Assembly: GCA_002438065.1 (NCBI GenBank)
Contig: DJSP01000099.1
Coordinates: 1 to 16,483 of the forward strand
Direction of reading: 5' to 3'
DNA from: Caryophanales bacterium UBA6331
GTDB taxonomy: Bacteria; Bacillota_I; Bacilli_A; RF39; UBA660
Length of the DNA: 16,483 nt
The translations under genes and the position numbers were made by a program. Numbering within the stretch: the stretch's first letter is position 1; each line of letters starts with the position of its first letter. The notes beneath the pieces were generated by a model. That model saw only the letters and a list, made by a program, of their open reading frames with translations. It did not search any database and was not told where the DNA came from. Below, piece after piece: positions 5,990-14,874 of the stretch.

Positions 5990-8965
5990 TTGATTGATGA
6001 AAGTAAAATTGTAAACCTGGCACAATTAAAATTAGTTTGTGAAAGAATTAAAGCTAAAATTAATTCTTCTACTTTAGGTGATACTACTTTTAGTGATTAT
6101 ACTATAGGATCTACATATAATGGAGTAGAAGGATTATGTAAATTTAGTTTAAGTGGAAAAGTTACTAAAGTTTGGGCAGATCCTGCTCAAGATGGATTTA
6201 TACAGGCATATTATTATATGGCTTCAGGAATGAAAGATAAAAAACCTGAAATTCCGCATACACAGGCTAAAGTATTGTGCAATGATAAAGAAGTATTTAA
6301 TTTAGGAGATATGTTTGGAATAACTGGACAATATACAGTTAATGGAACTAAATATACAGTTGATGATGTTTGTGATGAATATAATAATAATTGTTTTATT
6401 CAACGTGTATCTGATGAATTTTATCCAAAAGCAGATTATATTACTGAAGATTTAATTCAATTAACTATTAAAGGTGCTAATAGTGTTATGTTTGAATTGA
6501 GAATACCAGAAAAAGCATTTGGAGATCAACTTCCATATAAAAATTCTCCTACAGAATTTAAACCATTAATTTGTCCAATGTCAAGAACTATTTCTGAAGA
6601 CCATTTATTAAATGCAATGACAACTTTTGATAATTATTATAATCAAGTAATGTCATTTGCTTGGCATGATGCAAATCCAGATGGAGAAACAGATATTGAA
6701 AAATCTGGATATTATAGTTTACATTTTGGATCAAGAACTGATGGATCAACTAAAAAGGATTTAATTAAAAAATTATTTAATTCAAAATGGTATATAAGAT
6801 ATTCATTAGCTGAACCTATTTATAAATATAATACCGGTAAAGTATATATTCATGCAAATGATGTTATTACTTTTAAAAATATAAATGATTATTATACACC
6901 AACTATAAATTATTTTAAAACACCTGATAATATTTGTAGTCAAGTAATTGGAATGGATTCAATAACTACAAATATTTTGGATTTAAATAATAGAGTGGAA
7001 AATGTTGAAATTGGTGATACTACATTTGGTTATCCTGATGGATCTACAGATAATTATGACTACATAATGTCATTAATAGATAATAATAACAATAGTGGAA
7101 TTAATAAAGCGATTAATATTCCAGCAGGTAAATATTATATTTCAAAACCAATTACTATATTAACTAATCATACAACTATTGAAGGTAATGGTGAAGTAAT
7201 TTTAATTTGTCCAAATAAGCAACCTGGTATTATAATTCAAGCTAGTTATGTTTGTATAAGTGGAATAACTTTTTGGATTTCTAAAACTGAAGATTCAGAA
7301 TCCATTGAAACTGATAATGGGTCTCATTGCGGAATTTATGTAGATGCAGGAAAAGGTATTTATAATACAAAAATATTAAATTGTGATTTTCAAGGTGCTT
7401 ATAGATTGTCAACAAAAAATATAGAAAGATCATATGGAATTTATTATGCATTTGCAAAGGATAGTGTATATACACCAAACGAATGGGGTTTTTCATATTT
7501 TAACATTATAGATAATTGTAGATTTTATTCAGTGTATTGTGGATTATATTTACCATATGGATCTCAACCTGCTAAAGTATGGTTTACTTTTGATAGAGGT
7601 GAAAATGTATATAACATACAAGGATTATCAGGAACTCCTTGTTATAATACTTTAGGTACTGGATATGGTTGTATCTGTGGTGGTTCTACTAATTTTATTA
7701 GATTTGATGGACAATTTATTGGAGAAAATCATACTAATCCTACAAATCCTATTTTCGAAACAATTGATGGTGTTAAAACATGTACATCTGCAACTATAAA
7801 TAATTTATCAGTATGTGCAGTTAAATGTTCAGGTGGAAACAATTACATTGAAGGATTTGCATATGATAGTCAAAGAAGTGATTATGGATATGTATGGTTT
7901 ACTAATAAAGCTAATAATAATATGTTTTCAATATTATTTTATGGAACTAAATATGGATTTGCTGATTCAATGACATTTAATGATACTTATACAGTATACG
8001 ATAATGATAATGTTGCATATACATACACTGCTTTAAGTAGAAATCATAGGTATATATACGATGAAAGTGGATTAAATAGAAGTGCTTTTCAACCTCCAAG
8101 ATTACAAAACGATATGTTTTTAAGTTCTAATAATATAGTAGCTATCTCATCAGATGGAACCGTTACATATAATAATTATACAAAACATTTTGGAATACAA
8201 GATAATGCATTAGCATATGTTAATAATTGGGGTGGAAATTCATCAAATTCTGCAATTAAATGTTATACAATTAATAATTCAGATGAAAAAATTGATGAAA
8301 TTTTATATAAAGGAGATCCTGCTAATAAAATTAGCGGGACTATAGATTCTTTATTTACACCATATCTTGAATCAGGTTTTGATTCAGGCATAACATTTAA
8401 TACTATACCAACAGAAGAAAATCCAATATACATTGATATTATGTTTGGAAAAATAATTAAAATGGAACGATTAATGATTAAATTTAATAATTTTATTTCT
8501 AAAACATTTAGTATTTTACCTATTATAAGAAATGATTCTGATAATTTACAGTGGGATGCTGCTATAAATATAAATGATAATAATAAAGGACAAGTTGATT
8601 TACATGTAATGCATGATACTAATGGTTGGGGTTATTGGGGCAACCTAACAGGAATTAAAATTGTAATATGTGAAGGATTATCAGTTGGCAATTATAATCC
8701 TAATGGTTATGAAGGAATTTCTAATATATTTGGATTAGCTAGTAATTATGGTGGTAAATCATACTTACCACGAGGTGGTGGAGATTTATATGGTGACTTA
8801 AAATTAAATAACAATAATTTATATTTAGGATTTGTTGATGAGTTACCTGAAGCTTCTGAAGCATTAAGAGGTGCTACTATAATATTAAAAGGAAATGAAT
8901 CTGATATACTGTATACTTGTTTAAAACAAAACAATGAATTTAAATGGATTCCATTAAATCAATAA
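5990..8965 (+). CDS. Large tail-spike protein with right-handed beta-helix
   Basis: This 991-residue protein probably forms a trimeric tail spike that recognises, and perhaps degrades, surface polysaccharide. The start is TTG 5990, set 9 bases after TGGAGG (5975-5980); no in-frame ATG lies nearby with a better signal. Residues 1-30 (NLAQLKLVCERIKAKINSS) form a helix like fibre attachment helices. Residues 30-340 are mixed beta with several cysteines. A beta-helix begins near 341: GDTTFGYPDGSTDNYDYI, then INIPAGKYYISKPITIL and HTTIEGNGEVILIC, the usual pectate-lyase-like entry pattern, continuing in short strands to about 670. The end (LPEASEALRGATIILKG then DILYTCLKQNNEFKWIPL) is a C-terminal tip module common in fibres. 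Catalytic acids cannot be assigned by eye. It is the largest gene here and probably a main host-range factor. Confidence 0.82.
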   Translation: MIDESKIVNLAQLKLVCERIKAKINSSTLGDTTFSDYTIGSTYNGVEGLCKFSLSGKVTKVWADPAQDGFIQAYYYMASGMKDKKPEIPHTQAKVLCNDKEVFNLGDMFGITGQYTVNGTKYTVDDVCDEYNNNCFIQRVSDEFYPKADYITEDLIQLTIKGANSVMFELRIPEKAFGDQLPYKNSPTEFKPLICPMSRTISEDHLLNAMTTFDNYYNQVMSFAWHDANPDGETDIEKSGYYSLHFGSRTDGSTKKDLIKKLFNSKWYIRYSLAEPIYKYNTGKVYIHANDVITFKNINDYYTPTINYFKTPDNICSQVIGMDSITTNILDLNNRVENVEIGDTTFGYPDGSTDNYDYIMSLIDNNNNSGINKAINIPAGKYYISKPITILTNHTTIEGNGEVILICPNKQPGIIIQASYVCISGITFWISKTEDSESIETDNGSHCGIYVDAGKGIYNTKILNCDFQGAYRLSTKNIERSYGIYYAFAKDSVYTPNEWGFSYFNIIDNCRFYSVYCGLYLPYGSQPAKVWFTFDRGENVYNIQGLSGTPCYNTLGTGYGCICGGSTNFIRFDGQFIGENHTNPTNPIFETIDGVKTCTSATINNLSVCAVKCSGGNNYIEGFAYDSQRSDYGYVWFTNKANNNMFSILFYGTKYGFADSMTFNDTYTVYDNDNVAYTYTALSRNHRYIYDESGLNRSAFQPPRLQNDMFLSSNNIVAISSDGTVTYNNYTKHFGIQDNALAYVNNWGGNSSNSAIKCYTINNSDEKIDEILYKGDPANKISGTIDSLFTPYLESGFDSGITFNTIPTEENPIYIDIMFGKIIKMERLMIKFNNFISKTFSILPIIRNDSDNLQWDAAININDNNKGQVDLHVMHDTNGWGYWGNLTGIKIVICEGLSVGNYNPNGYEGISNIFGLASNYGGKSYLPRGGGDLYGDLKLNNNNLYLGFVDELPEASEALRGATIILKGNESDILYTCLKQNNEFKWIPLNQ

Positions 8966-9003
8966 AATAAAAATATAAAATAATTTTCGAAAGAGGTGTT
9001 AGT

Positions 9004-10230
9004 ATGCCTGTACAATATGAAAACACTGGTGCAATATTTACATTAGTAGAAACAGATAATATTAATAAAGTACCATTTGTTAGAGGTCAGTATATTATTG
9101 TAGATGATGGTATGGTATATTATGATCCAACTACAGGATCTAATATAAATCAAAGAGTATGTTTAACTCCAAAAAGAGAAGTAGATGTTAATGATAGAAG
9201 TAAGGATTCTAATGGTGAGTGGTTAACTGATGATTATTATTTAAATCTTTGTACGAATCCAATTAATGGTGATATTAACATAATTAGAACTCCAATAGAT
9301 GGAACCAAAGATAAAAAAGAATATACTATTTATACTTATAATGATGGTAAATGGATTAAGGAAACAGGTTCATATAATGCAAAAAATGTTTATTTAGATG
9401 AAAATATTGGATTAACTATTCCTTTTGGAAATAAAACATTAAATGATGGTTACTCTGAATTTGATACCAAAGGATTATCTGTATTTGATGCATTGAATCA
9501 TATATTTTCGCCAGAAAAAGAACCTGATGTAATTTTACCATCAATTAAAGTTACATTTTCGCCAGATGTTAAATTTTTAGATTATAATCAATCATTAACC
9601 TTAAATTATTCTATTGATTTTGATCCGGGTAAATATGAATTTGGACCTGAAACTGGAATTATAGTTACGAAATATACCATTAAAGATTCAAATAATATAA
9701 TTAAATCAACTAAATCTGGATCATTTGTTATTAATAATATTACTAAAGATTATTATATTGATGTTACAATTAATTACTCAGCAGGAACAATTCCTAATGG
9801 TAATAAACCAAATTTAACATTTGATTCTAAAAAAATAATAGCTGGAACAATTACTAAAAGATATACATTTGATACATTAAAAGCTGATTTAATTTGTGGA
9901 ACATTAACAATCCAAAAAGATAAATTAGTTAAAGCTGATTTAACAAATGTGCAAAAAGTATATATTAATAATGAGAAATTAACATATGATTTACAAATAC
10001 CTACAGGAACTGCCGAAATTTATTTATTATTAAATTCTGAAAGAGGTATAGAATCTGTGTTTAATAATAACACTAATTATGATATGTTTAATGCATTTAA
10101 AGAAGAATCTGGTAGTAATATGTATTTTTATGGTGATACTAAAACATTATATACTGCATATGTTTATAAACCGGCTAATAAATTTACAGTTCCGGTAACA
10201 TTAACAATAACTATGAATATGGGAGAATGA
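9004..10230 (+). CDS. Phage fibre/structural protein, 408 residues
   Basis: ATG 9004 follows GAAAGAGGTGTTAGT, a strong ribosome-binding site. The N-terminus (NKVPFVRGQYIIVDDGMVYY and DPTTGSNINQRVCLTP) is a pattern seen in fibre proteins of Gram-positive phages, and is related to the N-terminus of the short protein at 3123. Residues 175-300 are beta-rich with Ig-like spacing (IKVTFSPDVKFLDYNQSLTL, then ATGTITKRYTF-type strands), and the C-terminus is another beta domain (KFTVPVTLTITMNMGE). No enzymatic motif or membrane segment is seen. The stop TGA overlaps an ATG of the next frame (ATGA), so the next gene is translationally coupled. A fibre, baseplate or head-decoration role is inferred from position and beta content. 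Confidence 0.62.
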   Translation: MPVQYENTGAIFTLVETDNINKVPFVRGQYIIVDDGMVYYDPTTGSNINQRVCLTPKREVDVNDRSKDSNGEWLTDDYYLNLCTNPINGDINIIRTPIDGTKDKKEYTIYTYNDGKWIKETGSYNAKNVYLDENIGLTIPFGNKTLNDGYSEFDTKGLSVFDALNHIFSPEKEPDVILPSIKVTFSPDVKFLDYNQSLTLNYSIDFDPGKYEFGPETGIIVTKYTIKDSNNIIKSTKSGSFVINNITKDYYIDVTINYSAGTIPNGNKPNLTFDSKKIIAGTITKRYTFDTLKADLICGTLTIQKDKLVKADLTNVQKVYINNEKLTYDLQIPTGTAEIYLLLNSERGIESVFNNNTNYDMFNAFKEESGSNMYFYGDTKTLYTAYVYKPANKFTVPVTLTITMNMGE

Positions 10231-10235
10231 TAAAA

Positions 10236-10577
10236 ATGATTGATATTATTAAAGAAGATATTAATAATTCTGAAAAGAAAGAATTAATTAATAAGTATGA
10301 AAATAAATTAAAAGAAGTTGATAAATATATAGATAATAAATTAAATGAAATTATAACATCTATTCAAAATTTAAAAGATACCATAAAATATAATATTATA
10401 ACTGAAGAAATCAGTTCTTTTTATGTAGATGAAAAATCATTAGCATTAGATGAATCCAATTTTGAAGACGAAATTGAATCTGAACAACTAATTAAAGAAA
10501 TTAATAATTTTAGTACTATGACATCTGACAATATGGACTATATGATTGAAGACGAAATCATGGAATTATTTAAATAA
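10236..10577 (+). CDS. Small acidic helical (coiled-coil) protein, unknown function
   Basis: This gene encodes about 113 residues. Two in-frame starts exist: ATG 10227 overlaps the previous stop (ATGA) but has GGGAG only one base away, while ATG 10236 has the same GGGAG (10221-10225) at a normal distance of 10 bases, so I chose 10236. The first 65 residues form a charged helix with heptad-like spacing (KKELINKYENKLKEVDKYI then NKLNEIITSIQNLKDTI), suggesting a coiled coil. The tail is very acidic (FEDEIESEQLIKEI and MIEDEIMELFK). There are no cysteines and no membrane segment. It could be a structural scaffold or a small regulator; no family was recognised. Confidence 0.55.
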   Translation: MIDIIKEDINNSEKKELINKYENKLKEVDKYIDNKLNEIITSIQNLKDTIKYNIITEEISSFYVDEKSLALDESNFEDEIESEQLIKEINNFSTMTSDNMDYMIEDEIMELFK

Positions 10578-10598
10578 AGAAAGGAATAAATTTAAACA

Positions 10599-10856
10599 AT
10601 GAAAGGCTATATTAGTAAATATACTACTTTTGGAAATTTATATTCAAACTCTAAATGTGAAATTGCATCTATAACTACTGAAGATGGTATTGCAATTCAT
10701 GAGTCAATGTTATCTAAAGGTGATTTAATATTTGATGTAGAAGGTTCTTGTGGAATTGTTAAAACGATTGCTAATACTTTATGTGTAGTTTTAGTTGTTA
10801 ATAAATCTAATAATAAACCTAAATCAAATATTAATGCAGTAATAAATCGTATATAA
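10599..10856 (+). CDS. Small beta-rich hypothetical protein
   Basis: This gene encodes 85 residues from ATG 10599, with AGAAAGGAATA upstream. It is the last gene before the strong terminator at 10878. The sequence is mostly short strands and turns (ISKYTTFGNLYSNSKCEIAS, KGDLIFDVEGSCGIVKTI, LCVVLVVNKS), with three cysteines and one hydrophobic strand too short to be a membrane segment. The look is that of a small beta-barrel or SH3-like protein, but this is only an impression. The function is unknown. Confidence 0.5.
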   Translation: MKGYISKYTTFGNLYSNSKCEIASITTEDGIAIHESMLSKGDLIFDVEGSCGIVKTIANTLCVVLVVNKSNNKPKSNINAVINRI

Positions 10857-10877
10857 TCCATATAATTTCCTTCTTTC

Positions 10878-10921
10878 TAAGGTTTGTTTGGTTATTTTTA
10901 ACTAGACAAACCTTATTTTTT
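10878..10921 (+). terminator. Strong intrinsic terminator closing the tail-gene block
   Basis: A 17-bp stem joins 10878-10894 (T plus AAGGTTTGTTTGGTTA) with 10899-10915 (TAACTAGACAAACCTT plus A). It includes two G-U pairs and has a TTTT loop. Six T follow directly (10916-10921). Long stem, tetraloop and T-tract make this a confident factor-independent terminator on the + strand. Confidence 0.92.
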
Positions 10922-10961
10922 GTACATTTTAAACAAATTTAAAATAAATGTAAGAAAACTA

Positions 10962-10990
10962 TTTACAAATGAAAAGATATGGTTTATAAT
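10962..10990 (+). promoter_or_regulatory. Near-consensus sigma-A promoter for the DUF932 gene
   Basis: TTTACA (10962-10967) is separated by exactly 17 bases from a perfect TATAAT (10985-10990). The expected transcript start near 10997 gives a leader of about 43 bases to ATG 11040. An 8-bp inverted repeat, ATTTACAA (10961-10968) and TTGTAAAT (10990-10997), spans the promoter. A direct repeat TGTAAATGTAAA (10991-11002) covers the start point. Both could be operator sequences, though AT-rich DNA makes such repeats more likely by chance. It is the only promoter in the window that I trust, and it lies just after a terminator. Confidence 0.85.
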
Positions 10991-11039
10991 TGTAAATGTA
11001 AACAAACAAAACCAAGTAATTTTAAAGGAGATTTTAATT

Positions 11040-11948
11040 ATGACAAACACAAGAACAAGTACATGGGAAAATATTGGAACAACAATTAATGAAACTAAAA
11101 TTGATGATGTTTTAGTTAAAGCTGGATTAGATTATGCAGTTATTGCAAGTCCATTGTTTACTGAAATGAATGGTAAAAAAATTGAAGTTAAATCAAATAA
11201 TGTAATTATGAAAAGTACAGGTGATATTTGTGGAGTAGTATCTGATAAATATGTACCTATGCAAAATAAAGATGCATTTGATTTTATCAATTATATTAAT
11301 GAAGATATTCATTTTGTTAAAGCAGGAGAAACTAAATCAGGATTAGTATATGTAATTGGCGAATTGAATGAAATGAATATTCTTGGAGATAAATTTAAAA
11401 CACATTTGATTTTCCAAAATTCTCATAATGGTAAATATCAATTGGCTATGAGTATTTGCCCATTGAGAATTATTTGTCAAAATCAATTTAATCTTTCATT
11501 TAAAGAATCAAATGCAACATATTTGATTAGGCACACAAAAAACGTTGAAAGTAGAATGGCTATTGCAAGTGAATCACTTCATAAAATTTCTGATTATATG
11601 GATTCATTTAAACAAAAAGCAGAGTTATTTGCTAAACAAAAAGTAGATGCTACACAGGTTACAAAATTTCTTAATTATATGTTTCCTGAAAAAGAAGGTA
11701 TGAGTGATAAAGCATTGATCAAACTTGAAGATGAAAAAGCTAAATTTCTTAAAGCTTATAATGGAGAAGATAATCAAAACTTTAAAGGTTCAGCTTGGGG
11801 ATTACTTAATGGACTTACAGATTATATTACACATAAAGAATTTAAACGTAAAGTTGAATTACCTGAAGAGAAAAGATTTATCGAAACGATTGTTGTAGCT
11901 AACAATCTTAATTCTTCAATGGAATATCTTCAAAGTCTTGCAGTTTGA
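11040..11948 (+). CDS. DUF932 phage/plasmid-like protein
   Basis: This 302-residue protein belongs to the DUF932 (phage/plasmid-like, TIGR03299-type) family, found in many phages and plasmids near replication genes; its biochemical role is not established. Supporting patterns are the N-terminal TSTWENIGTTIN, then DICGVVSDKYVPMQNKDAFD (residues about 60-79), GLVYVIGELN, and SICPLRIICQNQFNLSF (about 138-154), followed by RHTKNVESRM and a helical C-terminal half. I chose ATG 11040 because AAAGGAG (11024-11030) lies 9 bases before it; the frame is open further upstream, but that stretch holds the promoter and terminator tail. The gene stands alone between a strong promoter and a strong terminator, so it is probably highly expressed early by host RNA polymerase. 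Its codon choice includes more CTT and GGA than its neighbours, consistent with strong expression. Confidence 0.85.
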   Translation: MTNTRTSTWENIGTTINETKIDDVLVKAGLDYAVIASPLFTEMNGKKIEVKSNNVIMKSTGDICGVVSDKYVPMQNKDAFDFINYINEDIHFVKAGETKSGLVYVIGELNEMNILGDKFKTHLIFQNSHNGKYQLAMSICPLRIICQNQFNLSFKESNATYLIRHTKNVESRMAIASESLHKISDYMDSFKQKAELFAKQKVDATQVTKFLNYMFPEKEGMSDKALIKLEDEKAKFLKAYNGEDNQNFKGSAWGLLNGLTDYITHKEFKRKVELPEEKRFIETIVVANNLNSSMEYLQSLAV

Positions 11949-11970
11949 TTAATAATATTTATATATTATT

Positions 11971-12005
11971 AAAAAGTGGAGATAAATAAAATCTCCACTT
12001 TTTTT
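11971..12005 (+). terminator. Strong intrinsic terminator after the DUF932 gene
   Basis: A perfect 13-bp stem pairs 11971-11983 (AAAAAGTGGAGAT) with 11991-12003 (ATCTCCACTTTTT), with a 7-base loop AAATAAA and a T-tract ending at 12005. The A-run on the left arm would also make it work on the opposite strand. It isolates the DUF932 unit from the polymerase block. Confidence 0.93.
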
Positions 12006-12049
12006 GTGTTATAAATATATAGATGAAAAAGAAATGAGGTGAGATTTAT

Positions 12050-12925
12050 ATGAGTTATGCTACACCACATTCTACAATGAGATTTATAGAACGTGTAAAT
12101 ATTAATTTACCACGAAAGAGAAAACAAAGAAATAAAGTAATAAATGATTATTTAAAAAAGGCATATAATAATGGTACTTCTATTAATGACATTAAAGATA
12201 AACAATTAAAATCATATATGATACATAAAATAAAAAGTGATTGTCATGCTATACGTGCAAATAAAATTACATTGTATAATAACAATTTATTTTTATTTTT
12301 AAATAGACAATGTATTACTGTTTTGAATATTCCAGATGAAATGTCTAATGCTGAAGATAATATCATTACAACAAAAAATCTTAAAAATTACATAAATAAA
12401 TTAAATGAAACTAAAAAGATAAAATCATTTTTATTACAAAATAGTATTAGATTAGATTCTGATTTATCTTATAAAAAGATTATTATTGATGATTCTAATT
12501 TTACATATACTAATATTATAAATAATTTTCCAACAAATGCTATAAGTTATATTAAAAATGATTCTAAATTAAGATGGATAATTATTTCAACTAATAAGCA
12601 TCGTAATAAAAATTTACAACATAGATATTATGTAATTGAAAGTTTATTATTAATGTTTCCTAAAAAAGAAGTAATTAAAATTTTAACTTTATTTAAAAAT
12701 AAAAGATGGGGATTTGTAGATATTATAAATAAAAGAAGGATTACAAAAAAGCAAATAGACACATGTTATAAACAATTGAGTATTTTATTAGGTCATAAAA
12801 TAAAACCTCAATTTGAAGATTTTAGTGTATCAGACAATACTTGTGGACCATTACTTTATGAATATATTATGATAAAGTTAGATTCACAAATTAAATATAT
12901 TAAAAAACTATACAAGGAGAAGTAA
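12050..12925 (+). CDS. Hypothetical protein with RelE/DUF4258-like N-terminus, upstream of DNA polymerase
   Basis: This gene encodes 291 residues, starting at ATG 12050 behind GAGGTGA (12036-12042). The N-terminal 95 residues read PHSTMRFIERVNINLPRKR, a helical part, then ITLYNNNLFLFLNRQCITVLNIP (73-95, given here as ITLYNNNLFLFL and CITVLNIP). The order H-xxx-RxxER, helices, a strand with a glycine/Asn turn and a final TVLNLP-type strand is seen in small DUF4258/RelE-like proteins common in Bacillota phages. The remaining 195 residues are Lys/Ile-rich and helical (LLLMFPKKEVIKILTLFK, RRITKKQIDTCYKQLSILLG), without a motif I recognise. The stop is one base from the polymerase start, so the pair is probably co-translated and the product may act with the polymerase. 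RNase or toxin activity is not shown. Confidence 0.55.
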   Translation: MSYATPHSTMRFIERVNINLPRKRKQRNKVINDYLKKAYNNGTSINDIKDKQLKSYMIHKIKSDCHAIRANKITLYNNNLFLFLNRQCITVLNIPDEMSNAEDNIITTKNLKNYINKLNETKKIKSFLLQNSIRLDSDLSYKKIIIDDSNFTYTNIINNFPTNAISYIKNDSKLRWIIISTNKHRNKNLQHRYYVIESLLLMFPKKEVIKILTLFKNKRWGFVDIINKRRITKKQIDTCYKQLSILLGHKIKPQFEDFSVSDNTCGPLLYEYIMIKLDSQIKYIKKLYKEK

Positions 12926-12926
12926 T

Positions 12927-14852
12927 ATGTATACTTTAGAACAAATTCAAGAATATCATAAAAAACTACCACCTGTTTTATTTGAACAAGGATATAATAA
13001 ACAATATCCATTTGTATTTTTAGATTTTGAGGTATTTAAATATGATTGGATGCTTTGTTTTTCAATAGATGGCATTCATATAAAGCATATAGTTAATGAT
13101 AATGACAAATTAAGAACATTATTCTTAGATAAATTTAAAGATAAAATATGCATTGCATATAATGGTAATGGATATGATAAATTTATTATGAGCGCAATAT
13201 TAAATGATATTGATCCTAAAGAGGTAAATGATAAATTAATCAATTCATTTAATTTTAATTATAATAAAGAATATGGTGATAAATCTTTACTTGGAAAATT
13301 AATGACTTGGTATGATCCATCAACAAGATTAACTGGATCACTAAAAACATATGAAGCATGTCAAGGTGAAAACATTTATGAGTCTAATGTACCTTTTGAT
13401 ATTGATAGAAAATTAAATCCAGATGAAATAGAAGAAACTATTCATTATTGTTCTTTTGACGTTGAAATGTTAATTAAATATTTTTATAATGAAAATTTTG
13501 ATACATTTCTTGGTCATTTAGGTTTATGTAATTCATTAATGGAAAAAAGGTATGGTAAAAAATTATATCAAATATTATCTCGTACAGATGCCGGATTAGT
13601 TGGAGAATATTTATGTTCTAAACAAGTTGAAGATCCTACTAAAGATAATGATATTATTGTTTTACCAGATAATATTATATTAGGTAAATATAAAGATAGA
13701 ATTGAAAAATTTTTGGAAGTACCAATTAAAACTTTAAAAAATGGAAGTTATAATGGTTTAAATGCATGGAGTATTAATACAATTAATAAATCATTAGCTG
13801 CTTGTGATACTAATGATAATATTGAAAAATTAAAAAAGAATGAAACAAAAACTATTGAAAAAATAAAAAAGAAAAAAATAAAACTACAAGAATTAAATAG
13901 TAAATCTAAATTAACAGCAAAACAATTAAAAGATAAAACTGAAATTCCTAATGAAATAAATGAATTTTTAACTGAATTAAAATCAATTAGAAATAACATT
14001 CAATTAGAAGAAAATGGTTTAAAAGAATTGAAAGATTTAAAACAACAATTATCTGAATTTGAAAATGATGATTATATGAATCCAAATTATAATTATATAT
14101 TATCTAAAATTTTAGACATGACAAGAGTTACAGATAATATTAAACTTCAATTATTAATTAGTTATTTAACATTATCACGAGAAGAATTATTTAGTAAACG
14201 TTATAAAGAAGATAAAAAGAATACTCCTTTTGATACTATAATGATTATAAAACCATTTGAATTAATGTTAGATATAAAAGGTATACCTCATGCATTCAAA
14301 ACAGGTGGTATTCATTCAATTGCAACTAAACCATTATTCTTTGATAAAAATACTGAACATGATAAAAATAGAAGATTATTAATTGCCGATGTTGGTTCTC
14401 TATATCCTAATATCATGAGAGTATTTAAATTATGTTCAATTGGTATGGATAATCCTGAAGAATATACTAAAATGATTAAAGATAGAATTGTTTTAAAGAA
14501 ACAAGGTGATCCATTTGCACAAGTATTAAAACTTATATTAAATACTACATACGGTTGTATGGGCTCAAATTATAATTTTTTATACGATCCCACAAATAGA
14601 TTAAAAGTATGTATTTATGGAGAAGCATGTATTGTAGATTTGTTAGATAAATTGGAAGATCAAGTTTCTGGACTTGAAATTTTTCAGTCAAACACAGATG
14701 GTATTGTTATTTCTTGTGAAGATTATGAATATGATTTAGTTGAAAGCATAATTCATGATTGGGAAAAAAGAACCGGTTTAGAAATGGAAATAGATGAAAG
14801 TTTGTACTTGGCACAACGTGACGTTTCGAATTACATTTTGATTGAAAAGTAA
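12927..14852 (+). CDS. Family B DNA polymerase, exonuclease and palm portion; C-terminus missing
   Basis: This 641-residue protein should replicate phage DNA. ATG 12927 follows AAGGAGA. The 3'-5' exonuclease motifs are present: FLDFEVF (Exo I, D33/E35), YNGNGYD (Exo II, N79/D84) and YCSFD (Exo III, Y174/D178). The pre-palm motif is KTGGIHS (458-464). Palm motif A is ADVGSLYPNIM (487-497, Asp488), motif B is KLILNTTYG (535-543), and motif C is NTDG (589-592) in place of the usual DTDS. Residues 295-380 form a very charged, Lys/Glu-rich helix that looks like a coiled-coil insertion. The chain ends at YLAQRDVSNYILIEK, about where the conserved lysine/tyrosine (KxY) motif precedes the thumb. The thumb, usually 100 residues or more, is absent and a homing endonuclease gene follows, so this is probably the upstream part of a split or intron-interrupted gene. 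Confidence 0.88.
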   Translation: MYTLEQIQEYHKKLPPVLFEQGYNKQYPFVFLDFEVFKYDWMLCFSIDGIHIKHIVNDNDKLRTLFLDKFKDKICIAYNGNGYDKFIMSAILNDIDPKEVNDKLINSFNFNYNKEYGDKSLLGKLMTWYDPSTRLTGSLKTYEACQGENIYESNVPFDIDRKLNPDEIEETIHYCSFDVEMLIKYFYNENFDTFLGHLGLCNSLMEKRYGKKLYQILSRTDAGLVGEYLCSKQVEDPTKDNDIIVLPDNIILGKYKDRIEKFLEVPIKTLKNGSYNGLNAWSINTINKSLAACDTNDNIEKLKKNETKTIEKIKKKKIKLQELNSKSKLTAKQLKDKTEIPNEINEFLTELKSIRNNIQLEENGLKELKDLKQQLSEFENDDYMNPNYNYILSKILDMTRVTDNIKLQLLISYLTLSREELFSKRYKEDKKNTPFDTIMIIKPFELMLDIKGIPHAFKTGGIHSIATKPLFFDKNTEHDKNRRLLIADVGSLYPNIMRVFKLCSIGMDNPEEYTKMIKDRIVLKKQGDPFAQVLKLILNTTYGCMGSNYNFLYDPTNRLKVCIYGEACIVDLLDKLEDQVSGLEIFQSNTDGIVISCEDYEYDLVESIIHDWEKRTGLEMEIDESLYLAQRDVSNYILIEK

Positions 14853-14874
14853 TAAATGTTGAAAATAATCCATT

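Noticed and set aside
7281..7496. Reverse-strand open frame of 71 codons
   Set aside because: It lies opposite the beta-helix tail-spike coding region and has no independent start signal or recognisable motif.
8746..8934. Reverse-strand open frame of 62 codons
   Set aside because: It is a shadow of the C-terminal part of the tail-spike gene without a Shine-Dalgarno sequence.
10862..11039. Small RNA or riboswitch between the tail block and the DUF932 gene
   Set aside because: The terminator, the promoter and a short leader of about 43 bases explain the region. No conserved aptamer-like structure is visible.
13748..13999. Reverse-strand open frame of 83 codons rich in Phe and Ile, looking like a membrane protein
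   Set aside because: It is the complement of the Lys/Glu-rich coiled-coil part of the polymerase, which produces false hydrophobic frames.
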